This document shows positions 25,422-34,782 of a stretch of DNA of 52,693 nucleotides, one piece after another. The DNA comes from an uncultured Lachnospiraceae bacterium (GTDB taxonomy: Bacteria > Bacillota > Clostridia > Lachnospirales > Lachnospiraceae), in the NCBI GenBank assembly GCA_902779445.1, contig CACZBM010000015.1:1-52693 (forward strand). The letters are read 5' to 3'. Both the position numbers and the translations under genes were made by a program. The notes beneath the pieces were generated by a model, which was not told where the DNA came from, did not search any database, and saw only the letters and a list, made by a program, of their open reading frames with translations. Every line of letters starts with the position of its first letter. Within the stretch, counting starts at the first letter, position 1.

Positions 25422-25483
25422 TACAGTCATAATTCACAAAAAATGTTGAATGTTTTTGTAAAATTTGTTGAGGCTGCATCTTG

Positions 25484-25611
25484 TTGATATTTCGGGACGA
25501 TGCTATATTATAGCCGTACCCCCAATACATGATATAGTCTAACAAACTATACCCCATAAGAAAGAAATACCTTCTCCGAAAACAGTCAACCTACCCCGGT
25601 TGGCTGTTTTT
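25484..25611 (+). promoter_or_regulatory. Promoter and terminator-bearing leader before greA-like gene
   Basis: TTGATA (25484-25489) with a 16-base spacer to TATTAT (25506-25511) is a plausible promoter. Downstream, AACAGTCAACC (25581-25591) pairs with GGTTGGCTGTT (25598-25608) and a T-run follows. Because the hairpin lies after the promoter and 17 bases before the next start, it may attenuate that gene as well as ending ftsH transcripts. No riboswitch class is recognised in the leader. Confidence 0.6.
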
Positions 25612-25628
25612 CACTAAGAGGACATGAG

Positions 25629-26141
25629 ATGATAAAAGGGCGTGCGGAACTCACTGAGAGTGACGTTAAAAAGATAGAAGAAGAGATAGAGGACAGGAAG
25701 CTTAATAAGCGTCCGGCCCTAATAGAAGCGGTAAAGGAAGCAAGAGCACAGGGTGACCTGAGTGAGAATTTCGAATACTATGCCGCAAAAAAGGCCAAGA
25801 ATGAGAACGAAAGCCGTATAAGGTATCTGGATAACATGCTTAAGTATGCGGTGATCGTTACTGACAGGTCAAATGCCGGAGAAGTCGGCATGAATAATTT
25901 CGTGCAAGTGGAGTTTACCGACGATCATACACGGGAGAGGTATAAGATCGTCACCAGCATAAGGGGAAATTCCCTAAAGAATTATATCAGTACAGAATCA
26001 CCCATAGGCAAGGCGCTTATGGGACACAAGGTTGGCGATATATGTCATGTTCACGTCAATGACGAGGTCAGCTATGACGTGAAGATCATAAATATTGACG
26101 AAAATGAGGATGATTCTGAAGATGAGATCAAATCCTTCTGA
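25629..26141 (+). CDS. greA: GreA/GreB-family transcription elongation factor
   Basis: A 170-residue protein with the N-terminal coiled coil and the acidic tip A39-R-A-Q-G-D-L-S-E-N, whose Asp43 and Glu46 reach the RNA polymerase active site and stimulate cleavage of backtracked RNA. The C-terminal FKBP-like domain includes ESPIGKALMGHKVGD. An acidic tail (DENEDDSEDE) is an addition. It ends 20 bases inside azlC. Confidence 0.9.
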   Translation: MIKGRAELTESDVKKIEEEIEDRKLNKRPALIEAVKEARAQGDLSENFEYYAAKKAKNENESRIRYLDNMLKYAVIVTDRSNAGEVGMNNFVQVEFTDDHTRERYKIVTSIRGNSLKNYISTESPIGKALMGHKVGDICHVHVNDEVSYDVKIINIDENEDDSEDEIKSF

Positions 26142-26859
26142 TGCAGTCACAAATTTCAAAGACGGTGTTCGTGACGGTATTCCCATAGCGTTGGGATATC
26201 TTGCCGTATCTTTTGCTTTTGGCATACAGGCGGTTTCTGCCGGGATATCTGTTATGCAGGCAACCCTTATTTCCCTTACAAATGTTACAAGTGCAGGGCA
26301 GTTTGCCGGTATTTCGGTCATAGCTGCAGCAGGCTCCTATCTGGAAATGGCGGGAGTACAGCTTATCATCAATTTAAGGTATATGCTCATGAGTGCAGCC
26401 ATATCCCAGAAGGTCGATCCTAAGCTTCCTACCATCAACAGGCTTGGGATAGCATTTGGCGTGACAGACGAGATCTTCGGAGTCAGTATTACAAGACCCG
26501 GAGTACTGTCACCCTGGTTTTCACTGGGAGCCATTGTGACCGCGGTTTTCGGATGGGTTCTCGGCACATTTCTTGGAGCCTTTTCGGGAGAGATACTCCC
26601 TGCCAGTCTAATAAGTGCTCTGGGAGTTGCCCTGTACGGTATGTTCGTGGCGATCGTTATACCGGTAGCCAGAGATGACAGAAATGTGCTTTTGGCGGCT
26701 GTCATGGCTGTTATATGCTCTTCTGTATTTACTTATGCACCGCTTTTAAGCCGTATCTCATCAGGGACCCGGATAATAATCGTGACCGTGGTGATATCAG
26801 CGATCGCTGCCCTTATCTTCCCGGTTAAAGAGGAGGAAAAGACCGCCGATGGAGAATAA
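26122..26859 (+). CDS. azlC: AzlC family branched-chain amino acid exporter, large subunit
   Basis: About 245 residues with seven to eight hydrophobic helices and the AzlC signature DGIPIALGYLAVSFAFGI near the N-terminus. AzlC with AzlD exports branched-chain amino acids or analogues. The ATG at 26122 is chosen (GAGGA 11 bases upstream), overlapping greA by 20 bases; starts back to 26095 are possible. Its stop overlaps the azlD start. Confidence 0.9.
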   Translation: MRSNPSDAVTNFKDGVRDGIPIALGYLAVSFAFGIQAVSAGISVMQATLISLTNVTSAGQFAGISVIAAAGSYLEMAGVQLIINLRYMLMSAAISQKVDPKLPTINRLGIAFGVTDEIFGVSITRPGVLSPWFSLGAIVTAVFGWVLGTFLGAFSGEILPASLISALGVALYGMFVAIVIPVARDDRNVLLAAVMAVICSSVFTYAPLLSRISSGTRIIIVTVVISAIAALIFPVKEEEKTADGE

Positions 26860-27154
26860 TATCTATATCTATATTGCGGTTATGGCGGCAGTTACCTTCC
26901 TGATACGTGCATTGCCACTAACTCTCATAAGGCAGGAGATAAAGAACCCGTTTATTAAGTCATTTTTATACTATGTACCCTATGTGACCCTGTCAGCCAT
27001 GACGGTTCCGGCTATTTTTTCAGCGACGAGAAATCCCTGGTCTGCAGCTGCCGGGTTTATCATGGCTCTGATCCTTGCTTTTTTCAGGAAGAGTTTACTA
27101 ACGGTTGCAGCGGGGGCCTGCGCCGCGGTTTATATTGTTGAGTTATTCCTATGA
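26849..27154 (+). CDS. azlD: AzlD family branched-chain amino acid transport subunit
   Basis: A 101-residue membrane protein with four helices and the AzlD-type FLIRALPLTL segment near residue 17. It is the small partner of AzlC and overlaps it by 11 bases. It also overlaps the glycosidase start by 4 bases, so that gene is translated from the same message. Confidence 0.9.
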   Translation: MENNIYIYIAVMAAVTFLIRALPLTLIRQEIKNPFIKSFLYYVPYVTLSAMTVPAIFSATRNPWSAAAGFIMALILAFFRKSLLTVAAGACAAVYIVELFL

Positions 27155-29289
27155 TAAAAGAAAGCCTTAATAAAACCGAAAAAAATATCCTTTACATACT
27201 TAGCATGAGGCCGGTTTTTAATTACAAAGCCCTTTATGCGGATATGACGGAAGATTTTGTCTCTCCTATGGAGCCTGAGAAATTCTGCGCTGTTACCCTG
27301 AGATTCCGTACTGCCAGGAATAATGTGGATCAGGTGTTTATCTCGGTCAGGAATAAGCAGATCCCTATGGTAAAAAGCGTTTCTGAAGGAGACTTCGACT
27401 ATTATGAAGGCCAGATAGATGTAGAGGACGGTCCATTCTTCTATCATTTTGAGATTGTATCCGGAAATATCCGGGTTTCATATGGCAGGAGCGGGCTTGA
27501 TGTTTCCGGAAGGTGTGGCGATGAATTTAAGCTGATACCGGGCTTAAGCACTCCGGAATGGAGCCGCGGTGCTGTTATGTATCAGATCTTTACGGACAGG
27601 TTCTATAACGGGGATCCGTCAAATGATGTTCAGGATCGGGAATATCACTATCTCGGAGCATATACGGAAAAGGTAACTGACTGGAATTCCCTTCCCGACA
27701 GTATGGATGTCCGGAGATTCTATGGCGGAGACCTTAAGGGAGTGATAGATAAGCTCCCCTATATCCGGGAGCTGGGTGTGGATGTGATCTATTTCAATCC
27801 ATTGTTTGTATCGCCATCTAATCATAAGTACGATATTCAGGATTATGATTATATAGATCCTCATTACGGTGTAATAGTGGAAGACGGTGGAGAATGCCTC
27901 ATTGACTCCACTGAAAACCGTTATGCTACAAAATATATCAAGAGAGTTACAAATAAGAAAAACCTGGAAGCCAGCAATGAATTGTTTTCCGAGCTTGTTA
28001 AAAAGGCTCACGAAATGGGAATAAGGGTGATAATCGACGGAGTGTTCAATCACTGCGGATCATTCAATAAGTGGCTGGACAGAGAAAAGATCTACGAGAA
28101 TGAAGAAGGATACGAAAGCGGAGCCTATGTCAGTGCTGACAGCCCCTTTAGTTCCTTCTTCCGCTTTTTTGACATAAACAAATGGCCGGATAACGGGACT
28201 TACGACGGCTGGTGGGGTCATGATACACTTCCGAAGCTGAATTATGAGGATTCTCCGGAACTCTACCAGTATATGATGAGGATAGCTAAAAAATGGGTAT
28301 CTCCGCCATATAATGCAGACGGATGGAGACTGGATGTGGCTGCGGATCTGGGCCATACACCTGAATTCAACCATACTTTCTGGCACGACTTCAGGAATGC
28401 AGTAAGAGAAGCTAACCCTGATGCCATAGTTCTCGCTGAGCACTACGGAGACGCAGAGAGCTGGATTAGTAACGGTGAATGGGATACTGTAATGAACTAT
28501 GATGCCTTTATGGAACCGATAAGCTGGTTCCTTACCGGCATGCAGAAACACTCCGATGAATACAGGGCAGATCTTATTAATAACCCTTCAGCGTTTTGGG
28601 GTGCCATGAATGCCCACAGGAGACAGTTCAGCGAGGGTGCTTCACTTTGTGCCATGAATGAGCTGTCGAATCATGATCACTCCAGATTCCTCACAAGGAC
28701 CAGTCATATCGTGGGTCGCCTTGATAAACTGGGATCAGAGGCTGCAGAGACCGGTGTAAAGAAAGCGGTTATGAGGGAAGCTGTGCTTTTCCAGATGACA
28801 TGGCCCGGAGCTCCTACGATCTATTACGGTGATGAGGCTGGACTCTGCGGATTTACAGATCCCGATAACAGAAGGCCGTATCCCTGGGGAAATGAGGACT
28901 TTGAGCTGATCGATTTCCACAGGGCATGTATAAGGATCCATAAGGAAAACAAGGAATTCCTGACTGGAAGCATTATTCCTCTCAGGATACAAGGCAATGA
29001 TGAAGGAATACTGGCTTTTGCCAGATTCAACAGAAACTGTGCTTCTATAGTCATTCTGAATAACAATGACAGGGATGTAGAATGGACAGGAGATGTCTGG
29101 GTCGCCGGCATTCCCAGGGAATGCCGGATAAAAAGGCTCATCCTTACTTCGGAGAATTCCTTTACGACCGAGACATATGAATATGAAGTGCATTCCGGAC
29201 GGCTCAGGATAAACGTACCCGGAACCGGCGGAGTGGTTTTACATTACGACTCCGGACGGCATACAGAAGACTTTTCTCTTTTCAGATAA
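27151..29289 (+). CDS. GH13 alpha-glucosidase/neopullulanase-type glycoside hydrolase
   Basis: A 712-residue cytoplasmic enzyme without a signal peptide. An N-terminal CBM34-like beta domain (to ~130) precedes the (beta/alpha)8 barrel: conserved YQIFTDRF, nucleophile Asp395 (GWRLDVA), acid/base Glu430 (LAEHY), stabiliser Asp509 (SNHDHSR) and a C-terminal beta domain. Architecture fits cyclomaltodextrinase, neopullulanase or maltogenic amylase acting on imported maltodextrins. It is coupled to azlD by overlap, which is an odd partner. Its last 46 bases overlap the convergent hydA. Confidence 0.92.
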   Translation: MIKESLNKTEKNILYILSMRPVFNYKALYADMTEDFVSPMEPEKFCAVTLRFRTARNNVDQVFISVRNKQIPMVKSVSEGDFDYYEGQIDVEDGPFFYHFEIVSGNIRVSYGRSGLDVSGRCGDEFKLIPGLSTPEWSRGAVMYQIFTDRFYNGDPSNDVQDREYHYLGAYTEKVTDWNSLPDSMDVRRFYGGDLKGVIDKLPYIRELGVDVIYFNPLFVSPSNHKYDIQDYDYIDPHYGVIVEDGGECLIDSTENRYATKYIKRVTNKKNLEASNELFSELVKKAHEMGIRVIIDGVFNHCGSFNKWLDREKIYENEEGYESGAYVSADSPFSSFFRFFDINKWPDNGTYDGWWGHDTLPKLNYEDSPELYQYMMRIAKKWVSPPYNADGWRLDVAADLGHTPEFNHTFWHDFRNAVREANPDAIVLAEHYGDAESWISNGEWDTVMNYDAFMEPISWFLTGMQKHSDEYRADLINNPSAFWGAMNAHRRQFSEGASLCAMNELSNHDHSRFLTRTSHIVGRLDKLGSEAAETGVKKAVMREAVLFQMTWPGAPTIYYGDEAGLCGFTDPDNRRPYPWGNEDFELIDFHRACIRIHKENKEFLTGSIIPLRIQGNDEGILAFARFNRNCASIVILNNNDRDVEWTGDVWVAGIPRECRIKRLILTSENSFTTETYEYEVHSGRLRINVPGTGGVVLHYDSGRHTEDFSLFR

Positions 29290-30644
29290 TGTCCGTCGCC
29301 TTTTGAACCAAGAAACTTATTATCTTTAACTATAATGCGGCCTCGTTGCATTACGGTTTCTATCATGCCCTTTATTTCAAAGCCTTCATAGCACGTATAA
29401 TCTGAATTTCCATGCATGTCAGCGTGAGTCAGCGTGTGCTTTTTATCCGGATCGATGATAAGGATATCCGCATCTGCTGAGGGCTTTATCACACCCTTCT
29501 TAGGATAGAGTCCGAAAATCTTGGCAGGATTAGTGCATGCGTATTTCACAACCTGTGGAAGTGTCAGGCGTCCTTTTCCATATCCCTCGCTGAAGAGGAG
29601 AATGAGACGTTCTTCGACTCCGGGAGCGCCGTTCGGACACATACGAAAGTCGGATGCGCCGCGCTGCTTTTGCTTTTCGAAGGTGAAGGGGCAGTGATCG
29701 GTCGCCACGGTGTCCAGAATATCATTGCTGAGAGCATCCCAGAGAGCATTTCTGTCACTTTCTTTACGAAGAGGCGGAGACATAATAGCCTTTAACCCTT
29801 CTCTGGGATCTTCATAGAGATCATCTTCGAGAAGAAGGTACTGGGGACAGGTTTCCACACCGAAGTGTTTACGACCCCTTTTCTTTGCGGTAATAATCTC
29901 ATCAAGCCCTGCTTTACTGGAAAGATGGACCACATACACAGGAGCCTCATCTGCACATTCAGCAAGGTAAAGAAGTCTGTTTATCGCTTCTGCTTCTGCT
30001 TCTGCCGGGCGGCTTAAAGGATGATACTTTGGAGTGAGCTTTCCTTCATTTCCGAATTTTTCCCTGAGGAAATTGACCATGCCGTCATTTTCACAGTGGA
30101 CGGTGATAAGAACATCATCCTTTTTTGCTTCATTAAGTACAGCAAATACATCCTTATCGTGAAGCATGCTGTCATAGGTAAGGTATAGCTTAAAGCTTGT
30201 GATACCTTCTTTTTCTGATATCTCTTTTATCTCTGAAAGAGTCCTCTCATCAGCTTTTTCCTGGAGGACTCCATGGAAGCCGTAGTCAATGACAGCATTT
30301 CCGTCAGCAAGCTTGTGATACTCTTCAACTTGATGCCATGGATAGCAGCCTTTAGGTCCAAAGGCCATGTGATCTATAATGGTCGTGGTGCCACCGCATG
30401 CTGCGGCAACGGTTCCGTTGTAGAAGTCGTCGCATGCGCGGTCAAAACCTACATCGAGGTCCATATGTGTATGCACGTCAATAGCTCCGGGAAGGATATA
30501 CTTCCCATTTGCGTCGATAAACTCTGCATCGTCGGCATTTATCCCGGGCTCAACGGCCTTTATCAGTTCATCTTCTATCAGCACATCGGCCTTTATACAC
30601 TCAGTATCACTGACTACAGTTCCGTTTTTTATGATCTTTTTCAT
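29244..30644 (-). CDS. hydA: Dihydropyrimidinase-like cyclic amidohydrolase
   Basis: About 466 residues, amidohydrolase superfamily. Metal ligands are His61 and His63 (DVHTHMD, numbered from the GTG at 30653), the likely carbamylated Lys155 (SFKLYLTY), His186 (VHCEND) and His243 (HLSSKAG), with an ATDHCPF aspartate strand. It opens cyclic amide rings such as dihydropyrimidines or hydantoins. In anaerobic urate-degrading clusters this member acts on a purine-derived ring (inference). ATG at 30644 is preferred to GTG at 30653. A terminator separates it from ridA upstream. Confidence 0.92.
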   Translation of the reverse strand: MKKIIKNGTVVSDTECIKADVLIEDELIKAVEPGINADDAEFIDANGKYILPGAIDVHTHMDLDVGFDRACDDFYNGTVAAACGGTTTIIDHMAFGPKGCYPWHQVEEYHKLADGNAVIDYGFHGVLQEKADERTLSEIKEISEKEGITSFKLYLTYDSMLHDKDVFAVLNEAKKDDVLITVHCENDGMVNFLREKFGNEGKLTPKYHPLSRPAEAEAEAINRLLYLAECADEAPVYVVHLSSKAGLDEIITAKKRGRKHFGVETCPQYLLLEDDLYEDPREGLKAIMSPPLRKESDRNALWDALSNDILDTVATDHCPFTFEKQKQRGASDFRMCPNGAPGVEERLILLFSEGYGKGRLTLPQVVKYACTNPAKIFGLYPKKGVIKPSADADILIIDPDKKHTLTHADMHGNSDYTCYEGFEIKGMIETVMQRGRIIVKDNKFLGSKGDGHYLKREKSSVCRPES

Positions 30645-30683
30645 GTTTTTCACCCGATACTACTCTTTCCAATTAATAAAAAG

Positions 30684-30708
30684 CCTTCCCCCTCGGTAAG
30701 GGGGAAGG
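30684..30708 (-). terminator. Intercistronic terminator between ridA and hydA
   Basis: A perfect 10-bp stem (CCTTCCCCCT with AGGGGGAAGG, 5-base loop) is followed on the minus strand by CTTTTTATTAA. It lies between two genes read in the same direction, so it should reduce hydA expression relative to the genes upstream. Confidence 0.85.
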
Positions 30709-30724
30709 TGCTATCTTTGGAGTT

Positions 30725-31102
30725 TCAGATCACAGCTACTGCTTCGATCTCAACTTTTGCGCCCTTGGGAATAGCAGCTACCTGGAAAGCTGCTCTTGCA
30801 GGGAAGGGCTCTTTGAAGAAAGTAGCATATACTTCATTCATAGCAGCAAAATCGCCTATATCGGATAAGAGAACAGTGGTCTTAACCACGTTTTCCATTC
30901 CTGCTCCGGCCTTTTCAAGGATATTCTTGATGTTTGTAAGGCTCTGCTTTGTCTGTGCAGCGATGTCATCTCCTGCAAATTCTCCGGTTGCAGGATCTAC
31001 AGGGAGCTGCCCTGAAACATAGATGGTATTTCCTGCCTTTACGGCCTGTGAATAAGGGCCGATAGCTGCAGGCGCATTATCTGTGTGAATAGCCTGATTC
31101 AT
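30725..31102 (-). CDS. ridA: RidA family enamine/imine deaminase
   Basis: A 125-residue trimeric YjgF/RidA-type protein with AIGPYSQAVKAG and the conserved substrate-binding Arg in FPARAAFQVA. RidA hydrolyses reactive 2-aminoacrylate and related imines to keto acids and ammonia. In this operon DpaL should release aminoacrylate, giving RidA an obvious partner. It lies 20 bases after arcC. Confidence 0.94.
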   Translation of the reverse strand: MNQAIHTDNAPAAIGPYSQAVKAGNTIYVSGQLPVDPATGEFAGDDIAAQTKQSLTNIKNILEKAGAGMENVVKTTVLLSDIGDFAAMNEVYATFFKEPFPARAAFQVAAIPKGAKVEIEAVAVI

Positions 31103-31122
31103 GTTTGCCTCCTTTGTGATAC

Positions 31123-32064
31123 TTACTCGTGAACAAGCGTCCCGGTCTTTCCACCAATGCCGTCCCTTGCTTTCTCCAGAAGAGTGATAAGGGCTTTTCT
31201 TCCCTTGCCTGATTCTGCGAACTTTACAGCAGCTTCAACCTTGGGAAGCATGGAACCGGGTGCAAATTCTCCTGCATCAATATACTTCTTTGCTTCTGCA
31301 GGTGTCAAATCTGAAAGCCATTCTTCATCGGGCTTGCCGAAGTGGATAGCGACTTTTTCCACTGCTGTCAGGATGATAAGGAGATCGGCATCCAGAGCCT
31401 CTGCCAGGCATTCAGCAGCGAAATCTTTGTCAATAACGGCTGCAGCACCCTTTAAGTGATGCTCGGTAGTGTGGTAAACCGGTATACCGCCGCCGCCGCA
31501 GGCAATAACAATGTGGTCGGATTCCATAAGTGAACGGATGGTGTCCAGTTCCACGATTGACTTTGGCTTGGGTGATGCCACAACCTGGCGGTAACCTCTG
31601 CCGGAATCTTCTACTACCTTACATCCCTGGGATGCAGCAAGAGCGTCAGCCTCCTCCTTTGTCATGAAGGAGCCGATGGGCTTGGTAGGATTATCGAAGG
31701 CAGGATCGTTAAGGTCTACCTCTACCTGTGTGAGAACTGTAGCGCAGTCTTTCTTGATGCCACGATCGAGGAGCTCTTCCTTGAGGGAATTTTGAAGATC
31801 ATATCCGATATAACCCTGGCTTAATGCGACGCAAACTGAAAGAGGTACATGGTCATATTTATCCGGATCGGATCTTTTGAGCTCCGTCATGGCATTCTGT
31901 ATCATGCCGACCTGGGGACCGTTTCCGTGTACGATAACTACTTCGTGATGGTCCTCGATCAGGTCAGCTATAGCGGCAGCGGTCTTTTTGACCGCTTCCA
32001 TCTGCTCGGGCAGATTCTTGCCGAGGGCATTTCCGCCCAGGGCGATTACGATTTTCTTCCCCAT
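31123..32064 (-). CDS. arcC: Carbamate kinase
   Basis: A 313-residue amino-acid-kinase-fold enzyme with the glycine-rich ALGGNALG start (8-15), VHGNGPQVG, the AGCLAEAL-equivalent AAECLAEALDADLLIILTAV core and a GSMLPKVEAA helix. It makes ATP from carbamoyl phosphate and ADP, releasing CO2 and ammonia. Beside ygeW it would harvest energy from carbamoyl groups produced during ring degradation. Confidence 0.95.
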   Translation of the reverse strand: MGKKIVIALGGNALGKNLPEQMEAVKKTAAAIADLIEDHHEVVIVHGNGPQVGMIQNAMTELKRSDPDKYDHVPLSVCVALSQGYIGYDLQNSLKEELLDRGIKKDCATVLTQVEVDLNDPAFDNPTKPIGSFMTKEEADALAASQGCKVVEDSGRGYRQVVASPKPKSIVELDTIRSLMESDHIVIACGGGGIPVYHTTEHHLKGAAAVIDKDFAAECLAEALDADLLIILTAVEKVAIHFGKPDEEWLSDLTPAEAKKYIDAGEFAPGSMLPKVEAAVKFAESGKGRKALITLLEKARDGIGGKTGTLVHE

Positions 32065-32091
32065 AAGATCATCCTTTCTTCTGAGGTCGAC

Positions 32092-33285
32092 TCAGCTAAA
32101 CATTCTGGGCATTTTTCTGTCTGCAAGAGCCTTAAGTGTAGCCTGAGGATCCTTAACCTTTGCAAGGAAGATCATAGCTGCGATGATATAAGGCTTGAAG
32201 CTTGCTTCTTTGTAAAGAGGTACACGATAACGATCGAATACAGAAGCCTCAACTTCTCCGTCCTTGCAGGATACATCATTGATATCTGCAGGCAGGCAGT
32301 GAAGATAAAGTGCCTTGCCGTTTCTTGTGGTCTTCATAAGCTCTTCTGTGCAGCACCAGTCTTTGTGGTTTGCGTTCTGAGCGAGAAGCTCTTTCTCGAG
32401 AGCCTTGATGCCGTCCTGATCTCCCTTTGCGTAGAGGTCAGTTCTCTTTTCCATAGCTGCGAAAGGAGCCCAGCTCTTAGGATAAACAATATCAGCATCC
32501 TTGAATGCCTCAGCCATTGAGTTGGTCTTTGTGAAGCTTCCGCCGGTAGCGGCTGCGTTCTTGCGTGCAACATCCTCAACGTCCTTCATTACGTCATATC
32601 CGTCGGGATGAGCGAGAGTTACGTCCATACCGAAACGTGTCATAAGTCCGATAACACCCTGAGGAACTGAAAGAGGCTTTCCGTAGCTGGGTGAATAAGC
32701 CCATGTCATAGCAACCTTCTTACCCTTAAGGTTTTCTACTCCGCCGAACTCATGGATGATGTGGAGCATATCAGCCATACACTGTGTAGGATGGTCGATA
32801 TCGCACTGAAGGTTTACAAGAGTGGGCTTCTGCTCGAGAACGCCGTCCTTATAGCCTTCTGTTACAGCATCTACTACATCATGCATGTACTTGTTTCCCT
32901 TGCCAATGTACATATCATCACGGATACCGATAACGTCAGCCATGAATGAGATCATGTTAGCTGTTTCACGAACGGTCTCGCCATGAGCGATCTGGCTCTT
33001 TCCCTCATCAAGGTCCTGTACCTCAAGTCCTAAGAGGTTGCAGGCTGATGCGAATGAAAACCTTGTTCTGGTGGAATTATCTCTGAAGAGAGAGATTCCG
33101 AGGCCTGAGTCGAATATCTTTGTGGAGAGGTTATTCTCTCTTAAATGTCTTAAAGCATCTGCAACTGTGAATACAGCAGCGATCTCGTCATCAGTCTTCT
33201 CCCATGTGAGGAAGAAGTTTCCTTCGTACATATCCTTGAAATTCAGTTTGTCCAGCTTGTCGGTAAAATCTTTTAAGTTGCTCAT
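32092..33285 (-). CDS. ygeW: Knotted carbamoyltransferase YgeW
   Basis: A 397-residue carbamoyltransferase with the carbamoyl-phosphate motif S71-T-R-T-R75 and the C-terminal HCLPAD motif. Length and the KYMHDVVDAVTEGYKDG region match the YgeW branch, which is distinct from ornithine or aspartate transcarbamoylase and whose physiological substrate is debated. In purine islands it is thought to transfer a carbamoyl group to phosphate together with ArcC. A GGAG ribosome site precedes the ATG. Confidence 0.93.
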   Translation of the reverse strand: MSNLKDFTDKLDKLNFKDMYEGNFFLTWEKTDDEIAAVFTVADALRHLRENNLSTKIFDSGLGISLFRDNSTRTRFSFASACNLLGLEVQDLDEGKSQIAHGETVRETANMISFMADVIGIRDDMYIGKGNKYMHDVVDAVTEGYKDGVLEQKPTLVNLQCDIDHPTQCMADMLHIIHEFGGVENLKGKKVAMTWAYSPSYGKPLSVPQGVIGLMTRFGMDVTLAHPDGYDVMKDVEDVARKNAAATGGSFTKTNSMAEAFKDADIVYPKSWAPFAAMEKRTDLYAKGDQDGIKALEKELLAQNANHKDWCCTEELMKTTRNGKALYLHCLPADINDVSCKDGEVEASVFDRYRVPLYKEASFKPYIIAAMIFLAKVKDPQATLKALADRKMPRMFS

Positions 33286-33336
33286 TCTATAATTCTCCTT
33301 TCAAAAGTGAAATAATCAATATATCAATAATACAAC

Positions 33337-33370
33337 GAATTGCTCCGTTTCTTCGAAACTCTCGCAATTC
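33337..33370 (-). other. Hairpin between ygeY and ygeW
   Basis: GAATTGC (33337-33343) pairs with GCAATTC (33364-33370), and an inner GTTTC (33347-33351) pairs with GAAAC (33355-33359). It starts 3 bases after the ygeY stop and has no U-tract, so a message-stabilising or processing role is more likely than termination. Confidence 0.55.
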
Positions 33371-33373
33371 TTA

Positions 33374-34750
33374 TTATTTTATGTCGTTGTTTGTCTTTCC
33401 AGCTCTGAACTGGGTTACATCATCGGTCTTATTGTCTTCGTTGTAGAGATTTACTGCTGCTACATATACAGCTGCGCATCTTACAAGGTCATCCTTGTAG
33501 GTGATCTCATTGGGTGCGTGAGCCTGGCTTTCAGCACCGGGTCCGAAACCTACGCAAGGTATGCCGTAACGTCCCTGGATAGAAACGCAGTTTGTGGAGA
33601 AGGTCCACTTGTCGATAAGAGGACGGTTCCTGAGTTCCTTTGTGGAATCGGGTCCCATTCTGTGATCTCCGTAAAGTCCCTTATGAGCGTCTACAAGAGC
33701 CTGTACGTGGGCTGCATTTTCCTTGTTGATCCATGTCGGGAAGTAGCACTCCGTCTCGTATACTTCACCTGTCCATGAAGGACGGTCATACATGTACATG
33801 GATACTTCCACATCCTTGCCGTACTTCTGAACGCTGGGAAGTGCGCGGATCTCATCGAGACATGACTCCCATGTTTCGCCTGCTGTCATACGACGGTCGA
33901 TTGAAATAGCGCAGCTGTCAGCAACAGCGCAGCGGCTGGGTGATGTATAGAAGATCTGGGAAACGGTACATGTGCCGCGTCCAAGGAATCTTGCATCTTC
34001 ATAGTGATCAGGGTTGTACTTGGGATCCAGCATCTTTACAAGTCCCTTGATAGATGTGCTGTCATCGCATCCGTTGTTATTGAGAGCTCTTACATCGGCA
34101 ATGATGTCAGCCATCTTGTAGATGGCGTTGTCGCCTCTTTCAGGAGCTGAACCGTGGCAGGAGATACCCTTTACATCAACGCGGATCTCCATACGTCCTC
34201 TGTGTCCTCTGTAGATACCGCCGTCTGTAGGCTCTGTAGAGATAACAAATTCAGGCTTGATGTTTTCTTTATTATAGATGTACTGCCAGCACATTCCGTC
34301 GCAGTCTTCTTCCTGTACGGAGCCGACAACCATGATCTTATATCCTTTAGGTATAAGGCCAAGATCCTTCATGATCTTTGCGCTGTATACTGCGCTGCAG
34401 ACACCGCCTTCCTGATCGGAACCGCCGCGGCCATAGATGATCTCATCTGTCTCATAACCTTCATAGGGGTCATTGTCCCAGTTATCACGGTTTCCGATAC
34501 CAACAGTATCAATGTGTCCGTCGATAGCGATTATCTTGTCTCCATCACCCATCCATCCGATGACGTTTCCAAGTCCGTCGATCTCTGCCTTATCAAAGCC
34601 GAGTTTTTCCATCTCAGCCTTTATGCATTCTGCAACTTCCTTTTCCTCACAGCTCTCGCTGGGATGGGATATCATAGCTCTTAAGAAAGCAGTCATATCC
34701 TTTCTGTAGCCTTCTGCAGCTTCTTTAATCTTCTCAAAATCCAATGACAT
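33374..34750 (-). CDS. ygeY: YgeY family M20-type metallohydrolase
   Basis: A 458-residue zinc peptidase/deacylase-fold enzyme. Metal ligands are H79-x-D81 ([10 protein letters not shown]), Asp112 (RGGSDQEGG) and the catalytic pair Glu147-Glu148 (VQEEDCDG). It belongs to the selenium-metabolism-linked YgeY hydrolase family found beside ygeW and ygeX. Its natural amide substrate is not settled. The gene sits between dpaL and ygeW, 32 bases after dpaL. Confidence 0.93.
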   Translation of the reverse strand: MSLDFEKIKEAAEGYRKDMTAFLRAMISHPSESCEEKEVAECIKAEMEKLGFDKAEIDGLGNVIGWMGDGDKIIAIDGHIDTVGIGNRDNWDNDPYEGYETDEIIYGRGGSDQEGGVCSAVYSAKIMKDLGLIPKGYKIMVVGSVQEEDCDGMCWQYIYNKENIKPEFVISTEPTDGGIYRGHRGRMEIRVDVKGISCHGSAPERGDNAIYKMADIIADVRALNNNGCDDSTSIKGLVKMLDPKYNPDHYEDARFLGRGTCTVSQIFYTSPSRCAVADSCAISIDRRMTAGETWESCLDEIRALPSVQKYGKDVEVSMYMYDRPSWTGEVYETECYFPTWINKENAAHVQALVDAHKGLYGDHRMGPDSTKELRNRPLIDKWTFSTNCVSIQGRYGIPCVGFGPGAESQAHAPNEITYKDDLVRCAAVYVAAVNLYNEDNKTDDVTQFRAGKTNNDIK

Positions 34751-34782
34751 TTCCTTACTCCTTTCTTGTTTGTGAATCCTGT

